A stretch of DNA of 64,000 nt from contig NC_081552.1 of assembly GCF_963082655.1 (NCBI RefSeq), positions 7,904,448 to 7,968,447 of the forward strand, given 5' to 3'. The stretch comes from Stomoxys calcitrans. Lineage: Eukaryota > Arthropoda > Insecta > Diptera > Muscidae. The first letter of the stretch is position 1, and each line of letters begins with the position of its first letter. Both the position numbers and the translations under genes were made by a program. Positions 10,869-20,993 of this stretch are shown piece after piece. The notes beneath the pieces were generated by a model. The model did not search any database, was not told the origin of the DNA, and saw nothing but the letters and a program-made list of their open reading frames with translations.

Positions 10869-12484
10869 TTTCTTAAGGCTCAACTAAATTGCCAGTCATA
10901 TGAAACAGATGAAGAGGATCTTCAGTTTGAGGTCTGCCGCTTTGAAAAACAAGCAACAGGAACGTCGAAAGATACTGAAAATATTTCCAAAAATCAAGAA
11001 AAAGAATGGCGAACTGTCCATCGTAAGAAAAGATCCAAGGAGAGTCCAAATAATTCAAAAGTAAACAAGAAACACGCCAGCTCTAATACAGCGTGATGGC
11101 TTAGAAGGAACCAACTTCTACTACTACGTCAAAAAACCAAATTGAAGTTCTTAGTGTCGAAACAGAACAAAAAACACCTCAACCAATTTTCATAGACAAA
11201 GTCGAAATTATTCAACCATTGTTAAAGCTTCTGAATGAGACAGTTCCACAACAGTTTGAAATCAAAACACTTCGAAATGAACAAGTTAAAATTATTTCTC
11301 AAAAGCATGAAACCTACAAAAGAGGCACTGAATTTCATATTTCCGACCAAAAAATTAAAGAGGTTTCAAGGTCATTCTCCGAAATATGCATTCTCCCACA
11401 GATACTGAAATCTTTAAAGAGGAATTGCTCAGCAAAAGCCACGAAGTAAAACACATTTGGAATATCAAGCATGCATGCACCAAAGAACCATTTCCACTTC
11501 TTGAAATCGAACTAACCGCTAGACTTAACCACCTCGTCCGAAAAAAATTGTACCACAATATTCTAAATGACAACAATACGGACATACTATACAAGTATTG
11601 CAGAAGAAATCCAATTTGCATCAAAAAAAAAAAAAAAAAAGAATGCTTAAACTTTCTGGAATAAGATTTCTATCTTGTAATGCACCCAAGCGGAAAAGCT
11701 CAAGGGGGATCAGGAGCCCTAATCAAGAAAACAATTAAGCACCACCAAGGTACCCATTTCCGTACTTATAAAATACAAACAACCAATGTTATCATTGAGA
11801 ATTGGCTAGGTCCACTAACCATCTTATCTATATGCAATCCACCCAAACACATCATTAAAAAAGAAGAGTATATTGGATTCTTCCAGACACTTGGAAACAA
11901 ATTCCTTGCCTGCGGTAATTATAACGCAAAACATACATCTTATGGTCCCGTCTCATCACTCCAAAAAGACGTCAATTAAATTGGACTATAAAAGAACTTG
12001 GTCTAAAATAAATTTCGCCCCATATGCCAACATACTGGTCGACTGATATACGAAAGACTACAAACAATATTGACTTCTGCGTATCCAAAGGAACATATAA
12101 ATGTGAGAACATATAAATGTGAGACTGGAACATATAAATGTGAGACTAGCTAGGAGTTATCATCCAATCATTCTCCAATTCTATTGACCCTTGAGTCAAA
12201 ATATATTTCGCAACTCCAATCATCTAAAGTCCAAAAAAAAAAAAGAAAAACACTAATTGGGTATACTTTCGATAACTAATAAAAATTACAATAATCACAA
12301 ATATTTCCTTAAAATCTGAATAACAAATTGCAGCAGGTGTAGAACAACTTGTTCACACAATTCAATAAGATGCGTGGAATTTAAAACCACAACACAGTTT
12401 CAACGAACCGCATAAAACTCCAAACACAGTCCTACAAAAAATCTCTGAAAAAAAAAAGGCGAAAAGACGGTGGCAAGCAAGCAA
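10869..12484 (+). pseudogene. Jockey-like LINE, part 1: ORF1 and endonuclease
   Basis: A degraded non-LTR element. 10,980-11,060 encodes a charged linker (EKEWRTVHRKKRS). 11,300-11,530 encodes a PRE_C2HC-like region with PTDTEIFKEEL and HIWNIKHACTKEPFPLLEIE, typical of the nucleic-acid-binding ORF1 of jockey and X-type elements. After an A-run at 11,623-11,640 there is an endonuclease piece (HPSGKAQGGSGALIKK, EEYIGFFQTLGNKF, YNAKHTSYG). In the usual G-D-Y-N-A-K-H motif this copy has N for D. A tandem GAACATATAAATGTGAGA run lies at 12,092-12,150. 12,165-12,480 resembles the endonuclease-RT linker, ending RRKDGGKQAS. Frames shift repeatedly, so it is dead. Parts 2 and 3 lie at 12,919-13,330. 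Confidence 0.75.
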
Positions 12485-12918
12485 GCATTTTATTCCTAGT
12501 TCGTACTTTACTCTTAAATACCTTTTATTTGATACCCATATTGCCCAAAGCAGTAAAAATGTCCCCTTAGTTCGAAAATTAAAAGTGAAATTTGTATAAC
12601 AAAGTCGTATTCTACTCAAAAATATTTTTCATTTGATACCCATATTGTACCAATCCGTTGGGGTGGGTTTTGGGATGGGGCGGCCCCCTCAGGTTATTCG
12701 ATTCCAAAATTTTATACCAATTTTGTGTTTTTGAGGTGGCCTACAAAATTTTGCTTAAATCGCCCGTCTCCGAGATCTTGCATTTTTGAAAATTGGGGCA
12801 ATCGGCTGTGAACATTTTATGAAAATCGGTTCAGCCGTTTTTGAGTCTATACGGAACAGATAAACAAACTACAATAATAAACAAACAAAGCGCAAATTTT
12901 TAATTTTTATATAATAGA
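12485..12918 (-). mobile_element. Helitron-like fragment with 5' end
   Basis: Unit fragments of the variant seen at 58,880-59,150 (ATACCCATATTGCCC, AAAGCAGTAAAAATG). The family's 5' block follows: CTCCGAGATCTTGC, AAAATCGGTTCAGCCGTT, an AAAC run, and TTTTTATATAATAGA, a degenerate copy of the TC end. It lies between jockey parts 1 and 2. The unit type differs from 9,938-10,868, so it need not be the same copy. Confidence 0.65.
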
Positions 12919-13066
12919 ATAAGAAGATTCCATAAGGTGAAATTTTTAATTGGTCGTCGATCAAAGCTTTCTCTCGAAAAAAAAATTTTTTATATGCAAA
13001 TGCATCATAAACCAATATTGACCTATGGCAAGTCCTCATATCACCAAGCTACATAACAAACAGAAC
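12919..13066 (+). pseudogene. Jockey-like LINE, part 2: RT C-terminal region
   Basis: Encodes FLIGRRSKLSLEKKIF then, after a slip in the A-run, KPILTYGK. Both are characteristic of the region after the RT core in jockey-clade ORF2. The RT core itself is gone. This piece is collinear with part 1 and part 3. Confidence 0.65.
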
Positions 13067-13180
13067 GTCAATCCCATGGCAGCCGGTTGTAAGTACCGGA
13101 TTGACCCGATGGAGTTCTTCATCGGCAAGGGCTGCCTCCTCAGTGTTTAACACACTACTACAACAACAACAACAAACACA
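13067..13180 (+). mobile_element. Short retroelement tail ending in (CAA)n
   Basis: Contains GCAGCCGGTTGTAAGTACCG and GAGTTCTTCATCGGCAAGG, ending GTGTTTAACACACTAC followed by ACAACAACAACAA. A fixed 3' segment with a (CAA)n tail suggests a 5'-truncated LINE or SINE 3' end inserted in the jockey copy. The class is not certain. Confidence 0.5.
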
Positions 13181-13330
13181 ACATCTTAACTAACAGCTTA
13201 TAAATCCAGAATTGATAGTCATCCAGATCCACTGGCATCAAATCTCATAACAAACCCAGCAACCTTTAAAAGATTGAATAGAAACACTTCCAGGCTTAAA
13301 TATAACTATTACTCACCACAAATGAAATTA
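13181..13330 (+). pseudogene. Jockey-like LINE, part 3: ORF2 C-terminus
   Basis: Encodes a tail containing HPDPLASNLITNPATFKRLN, resembling the C-terminus of jockey ORF2 proteins. It follows parts 1 and 2 in order and orientation. The similarity is weak because the piece is short. Confidence 0.45.
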
Positions 13331-13465
13331 AAGTAATCATTAATGAAATTGAATTAATTAGAATGTAAAATTCAATACGAATATATGTCATATTGCTCAC
13401 GGTTAATCAGTTCAAGCATTTTATCGGATTATTATTTATTTATTTATTTATTCAAGTAGCAATAA
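13331..13465. repeat. AT-rich spacer with (TTTA)n
   Basis: AT-rich sequence with a TTATTTATTTATTTATTTA microsatellite at about 13,433-13,453. Nothing else is visible. Confidence 0.7.
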
Positions 13466-14878
13466 GTAAAAGCGTGCGTTCGGCCGGCCCGAATCTTGGG
13501 AACCCACCACCATGGATACTGCTTAAATATGGGAGCTATATCTGTTTAAAGGCCGATTTGGATCGTACATAGCACAGGGTCACAACTGAACACCATGTGC
13601 AAAATTGCAACCAAATCGGCCAAAAAGGGGCTCAAGAAGTCAAATCGGAAGATCGGTTTATATGGGAGCTATATCAAGTTTTTGACTGATTTGAACCGTA
13701 CGTGGCACAGGTATTGGATGTTGTAAATTTTTTGCCAAATCGGATGAAAATTGTGGCTTCCAGGGGCTCAAGAAGTCAAATCGGGAGATCGGTTTATATG
13801 ATAGCTATATCAGGTTTTAGACCGATTCAAAACGTACGTGGCACAATATTGGATGTTGCAAAATTTTTGCTAACTCGGATGAAAATTGTGGCTTCCAGCG
13901 ACTCGAGAAGTCAAATCGGGAGATCGGTTTTTATGAGAGCTATATCAGTTTATATGGGAGCTATCTTGACTTAATTATACCGTACATGGCACAGAAGTTG
14001 AAAGTCATATCAGAATACTATGTGCAAAATTTCAGCCAAATAGGACAATAATTGCGGCTTCCAGGGGCTCAAGACTTCAAATCCGGAGATCCGTTTTTAA
14101 ATAGGATCTATATCAGGTTCTTGACCGATTTGAACGGTATCTGGCACAGTTGTTGGAAGTCATAACAAAATACTATTTGCAACATTTCAGCCAAATCGGA
14201 CAAAAATTACGGCTTGTAAGGGTTCAAGAAGTCAAAGCGGGAGATAGGTTATATGGGAGCTATTTATATCAGGTTCTTGACCGATTTGAACGAAATCATG
14301 ATAGCGGTCGAACTCGTAAAGTTAGCCTATTGAAATTTTGCCCAGATACTCAATATTGATGAAGGTCGTTGGGGATTAGAAATTGGCCACATCGGTTCAG
14401 ATTTCGATATAGCTCCCATATAAACCGATCTCCCAATTTGACTTCTTAAGCCCCTGGAAGCCGCAATTTTTGTGCGATTTGGCTGAAATTTTGCACATAA
14501 TGTTCTCTAATGACTTTCAACAATTGTGAACAGTACAGTCCAAATCGGTCAAAGACCTGATATATCTTCCATATAAACCGATCTCCCATTTTGACTTCTT
14601 GAGTCCCTGGCAGCCACAACTTTCATTCAATTTGGCCGAAATTTTGGACATAGTATTCTACGGTTGAAGTCGGTCTAAAACCTTACAAGCCGCGATTTTT
14701 ATTCGAATTGGCTGAAATTTTGCATATAGTGTTCTGTTATGACTATTAAAAGTTGCGCTAAGTACGGTCCAATTCGGTCTATAACTAGTTTTAGCTCCCA
14801 TATTTTAGCAGAATCCATGGTAGTGGGTTCCCAAGATTCGGCCCGCCCAAAATTAGCAAGCTTTTACTTGTTTGTCCA
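13466..14878. repeat. Type A (A3-like) long palindrome
   Basis: The minus-oriented arm 13,466-14,340 and the plus-oriented arm 14,345-14,878 face each other. Both outer ends carry the same terminus: AGTAAAAGCGTGCG and GAACCCACCACCATGG at the left, CCATGGTAGTGGGTTCCC and CTTTTACTTGTT at the right. About six units of about 150 bp occur on the left and three on the right. A transcript would fold into an imperfect long hairpin. Confidence 0.7.
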
Positions 14879-15425
14879 TGAGCAGGTCAAGTTTGAAGAT
14901 GGTCTATATCGGACTATATCTTGATGTAGCCCCCATATCGACCGATCCGCATATTTAAGGTCGAAGTCCCATAAGAACCACATTTATTATCCGATTTTGC
15001 TGAAATTTGTGACAGTTAGGCCAGTCGATAGCCTACATAGACCGATCTCTCGATTTAAGGTTTTGGACCCATAAAAGGAGCATTTATTAATTTGTGTTAC
15101 GCCCTTCGATATCCTTCTTTAATTTGGCCCAGATTGTTCCAGATTTCAATATAGCTGCCATATAGACTGATCTCTCGATTTAAGGTTTTGGACCCATAAA
15201 AGGCGCATTCATTACCCGATTTCGGCGAAAATTGGGACAGTGAGTTGTGTTGGGGCCTTCGACATCCTTCTTCAGATCGGTCTAGATCGGTCCAGAATTA
15301 AATACAGCTGCCAATCTCTCGATTTAAGGTTTTGGGCCCATAAAAAACGCATTTATTGTCCGATGTCGCCGAAATTTGGGACAGTAAGTTGTGTTGGAAC
15401 CTTCGATTTATTTCTGAAACAATTT
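14879..15425 (+). repeat. Type A element, subfamily A2, partial
   Basis: Starts with the AAGTTTGAAGATGGTCTATA block of A2 elements and carries three to four units with CGATTTAAGGTTTTGGACCC and CATAAAAGGCGCATT. The palindromic end is missing; it stops at about 15,425. Confidence 0.7.
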
Positions 15426-15916
15426 CCTTTTGCTTTCTATTCTAACTTAATTGAAATTAAATTAATTAATTTATTTTTTGCATCACATAAATCCCATTTT
15501 AAAAAATCCACGTTCATACATGCATCAGAGAAATTTCGCATTTGTCTAAACAATTTGTGCACATTGCAATAAATATTGTGTTTCTGCACATGAAAAATAT
15601 TTTTCGTGATTTTTCGCATGGGACTGCCAATAGCTCTATTGAGCCCTGCATTAAATTGGCGGGCTTAATAAAAATGCTATTTTATATCTTTTAATAAAAT
15701 TGCTTCTTAATCATATAAAAAGTCAACCTTTTTGGCCAGAAACAAGACCCACTTTAGAACTCACACTTCTTATGTCATAGCTGTTTGAGCCATAAAAGCA
15801 CTAACATAATGGCTAAGCAATAAAAATTAAAACAAGCGGCTGAAATGGGAAGAAGTGGGCGTATTCAACAATTGCAATTTAAAAGTAATTTTTTATATCT
15901 TCAGCATTAAACTTTT
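15426..15916. other. Low-repeat AT-rich interval, nothing seen
   Basis: AT-rich sequence without recognised repeat units. Short frames on both strands overlap and have no supporting features. Confidence 0.5.
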
Positions 15917-16592
15917 TATACCATCCACCATAGGATGGGGGTATACCAAGTTCGTCATTCCGTTTGCGACATCTCGAAATATGCGCTAAGACCCCATAAA
16001 GTATGAATATTCTTGATCGTCATTACATTTTAAGCCGATCTAGCCAAGTCCGTCCGTCTGTCGAAAGCAAGCTAACTTTCGAAGGAGTAAAGCTAGCCGC
16101 TTGAAATTTTGCACAAATATTTCTTATTAGTGTAGGTCGGTTGGGATTGTAAATGGGTCATATCAGTCCATGTTTTGATATAGCTATCATACAAAACGGA
16201 TCTTGGATCTCGATTTTTTGAGCCACTAGAGGGCGCAATTCCTCTCCGATTTGACTGAAAATTTGCAAAATGGTCTTAATCGATATATAGCCTGCTACAG
16301 CTCCAATATGAACCGATCTTTACGCAATTCTTATCCGAATGGACTGAAAGAACGGTATGAATTACCAAATGTATGAATTACCCAATGACTACTACTATGG
16401 CCTTCAACATTCAATTCATTTTTGGTCCGAATCGGACTATTACTTGATATATCTCCAATAGCATAACAATTCTTATCCTTTTTTCCCTGTTTACCCAAAA
16501 AGAGTTACCGCGCCAAGAACTCGAAAAATGCGATGCATGGTGCAGGGTATGTAAGATTCGGCCCAGCCGAACTTAGCACGCTCTTACTTGCT
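15917..16592 (+). repeat. Type A element, A1, both ends
   Basis: Starts TTTTATACCATCCACCATAGG with GGATGGGGGTATACC. It ends GGTGCAGGGTATGTAAG and TTCGGCCCAGCCGAACTTAG with CTTACTTG. About three internal units, the middle one shortened. It is an independent copy of the structure at 5,161-6,036. Confidence 0.78.
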
Positions 16593-17455
16593 TTTAATTC
16601 GAAATATTTCTTTATGGAATATCTTATTTCGTCCTATTCTTCATTTTCATTTCATATGAAAAAGGAATTATTTTCGGATCATAAAAAAGGAGTCTATAGC
16701 CTAAATAAAAATATGTTTAATGTTCTGAGTGCCATGTTTTCAATTGCTCCCATAACAAACGTTAACTTATTAGAATAACCGCCACCACCATTACCTTCTC
16801 ACACATTGTAGGATTCTACATTTTGCTCGCATCATAAGTAAAGTCCTCAAATATAAGATTAATGATTTGTTGCTTCAAAGGAATTGTTGCATTGTAAAAG
16901 GTTTCATTTAATACCTACCATATCCGTTCTTTTGGCCATGGTACGTATGCGGGAGTCTGGGCAAGGATGTGGCGAAATAATGTTCACAAAACCATTTAAA
17001 TTAAAAAATCGTGAATGATAATAAAATCCATTGAATGAAGCCATGACAATCATGGCGATTTGCTCCCGCATTTTTATGTTTGCTCTCAGCTTTTCGTCTT
17101 TAGAGTTGGAAAATAAAAAATGATTTATTGTGATAAACTAAACGAGAGAATGTTTAATCAAAGTAAAGGAATAATGGATTCTTCCTAGTCTCCTTTTCTC
17201 ATTTGCCATAATTTATCAAAAATGGGAAATTGCCCAAAATGGGCGAAGGTCTATAGCAAATGGAATCTAAAATTTTATTTTTTTAAGTTTCTTTTTTTTT
17301 GAGGTATACTTGACATTAGAATATTTTTTTTAAGCAGCTCCATATTTTAATTTATTCTTTTAATATATTCATAGATCAGTTTAAAGCTATCCATAAAAGA
17401 AATCGAGAATGACATTTTCCTATATCGGGTTTCCCTTAGGGACTTCACCACTTTT
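16593..17455. other. Low-repeat interval
   Basis: Host-like sequence between two type A copies. Apart from the candidate exon at 16,919-17,097 I see no gene. Confidence 0.45.
16919..17097 (-). CDS. Weak candidate internal exon, unknown product
   Basis: On the minus strand, TTTTCCAACTCTAAAG could be an acceptor, and a frame runs open from there to a GTAGGT donor just below 16,919. It encodes KMREQIAMIVMASFNGFYY and, further on, DSRIRTMAKRTDM. The middle is AT-rich and its codon use is ordinary, so part of it may be intron. A second acceptor (CATCCTTGCCCAG) would give a much shorter exon. I do not recognise the peptide. Confidence 0.2.
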
Positions 17456-19235
17456 TTATACCCTCCACCATCATTCTGTTTGTAACTACTCGAAATATTC
17501 GTCTGAGACCCCATAAAGTATATATATTTTTAACCGTCGCGACATTTTATGCCAATTAAGCCATGTCCGTCCGTCTGTCCGTCCGTCCGTCTGTCTGTCG
17601 AAAGCACGCTATCCTCCGAAGGAGTAAAGCTATCCGCTTGAAATTTTGCACAAATAGTTCTTATTAGTGTAGGTTGGTTGGTATTGTAAACGGGCCATAT
17701 CGATCCATGTTTTGATATAGCTGCAATATAAACCGATCTTGGGTCTTGACTTCTTGAGCCTCTAGAGTGCGCAATTCTTATCCGATTGCAATGAAATTTT
17801 GCACCACGTTTGTTATAATACCCAACAATTGTGCCAAGTATGGTTCAAATCGGTCCATAAATTGATATAGCTGCCATATAAACCGATCTTGGGTCTTGGC
17901 TTCTTGAGCCTCTAGAAGGCGCAATTCTTATCCGATTTGAATGAAAGAAATTTTGCACGACGTGTTTTGTTATAATACCCAACAACTGTGCCAAGTATGG
18001 TTCAAATCGGTCCATAAATTGATATAGCTGCCATATAAACCAATCTTGGGTCTTGGTTTCTTGAGCCTCTAGAAGGCGCAATTCTTATCCGATTTGAATG
18101 AAAGAAATTTTGCACGACGTGTTTTGTTATGTTATCCAACAATTGTGCCAAGTATGGTTCAAATCGGTTCATAACCTGATATAGCTGCCATATAAACCGA
18201 TCTGGGATTTTTACTACTTTAGCCTCTAGAGGCCGCAATTATTATCTGATTTACCTGAAATTTTGTACGACGGATTCTCTCATGACCATTAACATACGTG
18301 TTTATTATGGTCTGAATCGGTCTATAGCCTGATACAGATCCAATATAAATCGCTCTCTCTATTTTACATCTTGAGCCCCCAGAGGGCGCAATTCTTATTT
18401 GAATTGGCTGACATTTTACACAGGTCTCCAACATATAATTTAATTGTGGTCCGAACCGGACCATATCTTGATATCGCGCTAATAGCAGATCAAATCTTTT
18501 CTTATATCCTTTTTTTGCCTAAGAAGAGATGCGTTAATGGTCATGAGAGGATCTGTCGTACAAAATTTCAGACAAATCGGATAATAATTGCGACCTCTAG
18601 AGGCTCAAGAAATCAAGATCCCAGATAGGTTTATATGGCAGCTATATCAGGTTATCATGCGATTTGAACTTTTTTTGACACAATTGTTGAAAGTAAGAAT
18701 AAAATACGTAGTGCAAAATTTCAGCCCAAGCGGATCAGAATTGCGAGCTCTAGTTGCTCAAGAAGTCAATATTCATGATCGGTTTATATGGCAGCTATAT
18801 CAGGTTATTAACTGATTTGAACCATACTTAGCACTGTTATTGGAAGTCATAGCAAAATACGTCGTGCAAAATTTCAGGCAAATCGGAGAAGCATTGCGCC
18901 CTCTAGTGGCTCAAAAAGTCGAGATCCAAGATCCGTTTTGTATGGTAGCTATATCAAAACATGGACCGATATGGCCCATTTACAATCCCAACCGACCTAC
19001 ACTAATAAGCAGTATTTGTGCAAAATTTCAAGCGGCTATCTTTTCTCCTTCGAAAGTTAGCGTGCTTTAGACAGACAGACGGAAGGATGGACAGACGGAC
19101 GGACATGGCTAGATCGACATAAAATGTCATAACAATCAACAATATATATACTTTATGGGGTCTCAGACGAATATTTCGAGTAATTACAAACAGAATGACG
19201 AAATTAGTATACCCCCATCCTATGGTGGAGGGTAC
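17456..19235. repeat. Type A (A1) long palindrome, about 1.8 kb
   Basis: The plus-oriented arm 17,456-18,525 starts TTTTATACCCTCCACCAT. The minus-oriented arm 18,530-19,235 ends TATGGTGGAGGGTAC, so both outer ends are the same terminus and the palindromic GGCCGAACTT ends are missing from the centre. Left-arm units repeat nearly exactly at about 17,735, 17,883, 18,038 and 18,198. 18,370-18,520 is closely related, inverted, to 50,600-50,770. Confidence 0.75.
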
Positions 19236-19345
19236 AATTATACAGACATATGAATTTAAAGTTCGTTTTGATGGAATTAGTTTATGATATCTTTAACCTT
19301 TTAGTCATATTTTTGTAAAATGAAATGAAATATGGATTTACTTAC

Positions 19346-19443
19346 CATTATATTGATTCCGTTTTCAAAATCTATTGAGAACTTCTGCATATTTTTGAAA
19401 TATACAATCATTGCAAACTCCCCAAAAGGATGGAAAGTGCATA
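19346..19443 (-). CDS. Candidate internal exon of an unknown host gene
   Basis: Read on the minus strand, 98 bp between CACTTACAAG (acceptor, poor pyrimidine tract) and ATG followed by GTAAGT, a consensus donor. The only open frame gives CTFHPFGEFAMIVYF then KNMQKFSIDFENGINIM. It enters after one codon base and leaves in phase 0. The donor is strong; the peptide is not low-complexity. I do not recognise the family. It shares strand with the other candidate exons. Chance occurrence of a 98-bp open frame is possible. Confidence 0.3.
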
Positions 19444-19514
19444 CTTGTAAGTGCTTAACTTGAATTTGTCAGAATCAAACTCAATTCTATCAGACATATG
19501 GGTAATATTGTGTA

Positions 19515-20304
19515 CGAGGGTTGCCTTTTATATTTCGGGATTAGAGAACATAAAGACAAATATTAATCATCAAAAATCGCTTGATTGTTTTTTCAAAATA
19601 TTCCCCATTAAGATCTATACACTTTGCATGCGCTTGAACCAATTTTCGAAGCACTTTTGACACTCTGATTGAGGTATCTCCAAAACATGCATTCCGAATG
19701 CGTCAACCGCTTCTTCAGGTATCGAAAAACGTTGACCTTTCATTTTATTTCTTAATAAGGGTATAAAAAGAAATTATTCGGTGCCAAGTCAGGACTATCA
19801 TCAACTCGATGTTTTAGGTGCTCAGTCCCACTAATGCCTATGGTTGTCTCAATCTCTCGATAGGTCACATGACGATCTTACAAAATCAGTTGGCTTACAG
19901 CATCAATTGTTTTTGGAATAACAACTGAATTTGGACGACCTTCACGAAATTCTTCTTGGAGTGACCTACAACCTCAGTTGAATTCACCATACCATCGATA
20001 AACATTGGTCCTTGATGGAGCTTCATCGCCAAAAAATTTAATTAAGTTTATCTATGCACTGTTGTTGAGTTAATCCACGTCGAAAGTTGTAAAAAATAAT
20101 AGCACGAAAACCTTTACGATTTAATTCCATTTTTTGGGCGAGATAAATATTTTAAGTTACTGTAAATAACACAAATAGCACTGGTATGTCAAAACTTTCT
20201 GAGTAGGTATAATCTCGAAAATGTCAAGCTTTACGATAGAGCTGTCAGTTAACAGATTGCAACACAAGGGTTGTCCAATCCTGAAATATAATTGACTATT
20301 CTCG
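19515..20304 (-). mobile_element. Mariner-family element with TIRs, internally deleted
   Basis: The TIRs are 19,515-19,544 (CGAGGGTTGCCTTTTATATT) and 20,275-20,304 (roughly 22 of 30 bases complementary). Each is flanked by TA (19,513-19,514 and 20,305-20,306). The minus-strand transposase relic starts at the ATG at 20,130 (MELNRKGFRAIIFYNF), with DRHVTYREIETTIGIS. It then jumps by a deletion to DDSPDLAPNNFFLYPY and a C-terminal piece. Three in-frame stops break the N-terminal part. The first two catalytic aspartates are deleted and the usual third is N in this copy. An active mariner cuts and pastes at TA; this copy cannot. It resembles the mariner subgroup whose proteins begin MELNRE. Confidence 0.85.
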
Positions 20305-20309
20305 TAACT

Positions 20310-20745
20310 TGGCCACCAAAATAAAATCCCAGTAAAGCATTACAAACAAGAGATGTGTTATTGTACACCAAAATGCTCTTGCGTGTTCTTATACTAGAAT
20401 TTTTAACACTTAGTTGGGTATTGTCTATCCCTGTACCAGATAAAATTAGTGTTTTTCCCTTCTCCCTAAAGTTGGCTGACAAAAACACACCACACATAAT
20501 TAGTAAGCTAACTGAAGTATATTCTTCAGTTGTTTGTAAATATGTTGATGATTTTTCCGCTTGTAATGGTAATAAGGACAATCGCAGCTACCCAAACTGT
20601 GTCTCTTCTCAGTATAGACTTCAATTCAATATTTCACTCAATAGACTTTCCACCTGAGCTCATTTTAATTACTTCCAAATGCAATGAGAACAATATATTG
20701 ACTTAGTGGTTGGGGAAAGGTTAAACATTTGTGCTGAAGTTTATT
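20310..20745 (+). pseudogene. Non-LTR reverse transcriptase remnant
   Basis: A 100-residue frame contains VVCKYVDDFSAC, matching the [FY]xDD palm motif of LINE reverse transcriptases. It follows a run (SVFPFSLKLADK) placed like the SVLSVTLF stretch before it. YRLQFNISLNRLST and WAHFNYFQMQ follow, placed like the helix after the motif. The first residues look like a signal peptide, but the downstream pattern fits RT better. A secreted small protein is the alternative. The clade is not assignable. Confidence 0.45.
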
Positions 20746-20875
20746 ATTTTTATTTAATTGCTTTGACAATTAAATTAGAATCATTCAAAAACAGATGTAC
20801 TTTGGCGAAGCTATAGACTTTATTTACCAGAGTGGGAGAATTCAAGTGAATCGAATTGAAAAGGACATAAATAAA

Positions 20876-20993
20876 AACAAGTAAAGGCGCACTAAGTTCT
20901 CCCTGGCCAAATCTTATATTCCCTCCTCCATGGATCGCTTTTGCCAAGTTCTTTGATAGACTTTTTAAGATATACATGAGCTATATCAAGTTA
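20876..20993 (-). repeat. Type A element, part 1 (split by Helitron)
   Basis: Carries the palindromic terminus side (ACAAGTAAAGGCGCACTAAG, CCCTCCTCCATGGATCGC) and runs up to ATATCAAGTTA, where a Helitron is inserted. It continues without loss at 22,853. Confidence 0.7.

Noticed and set aside
18371..18628. 85-residue frame shared with 50,576-50,773
   Set aside because: Both lie in related type A units; conservation follows from the repeat, not from selection.
20249..20581. Minus-strand 110-residue frame
   Set aside because: Antisense to the RT remnant and overlapping the mariner TIR.
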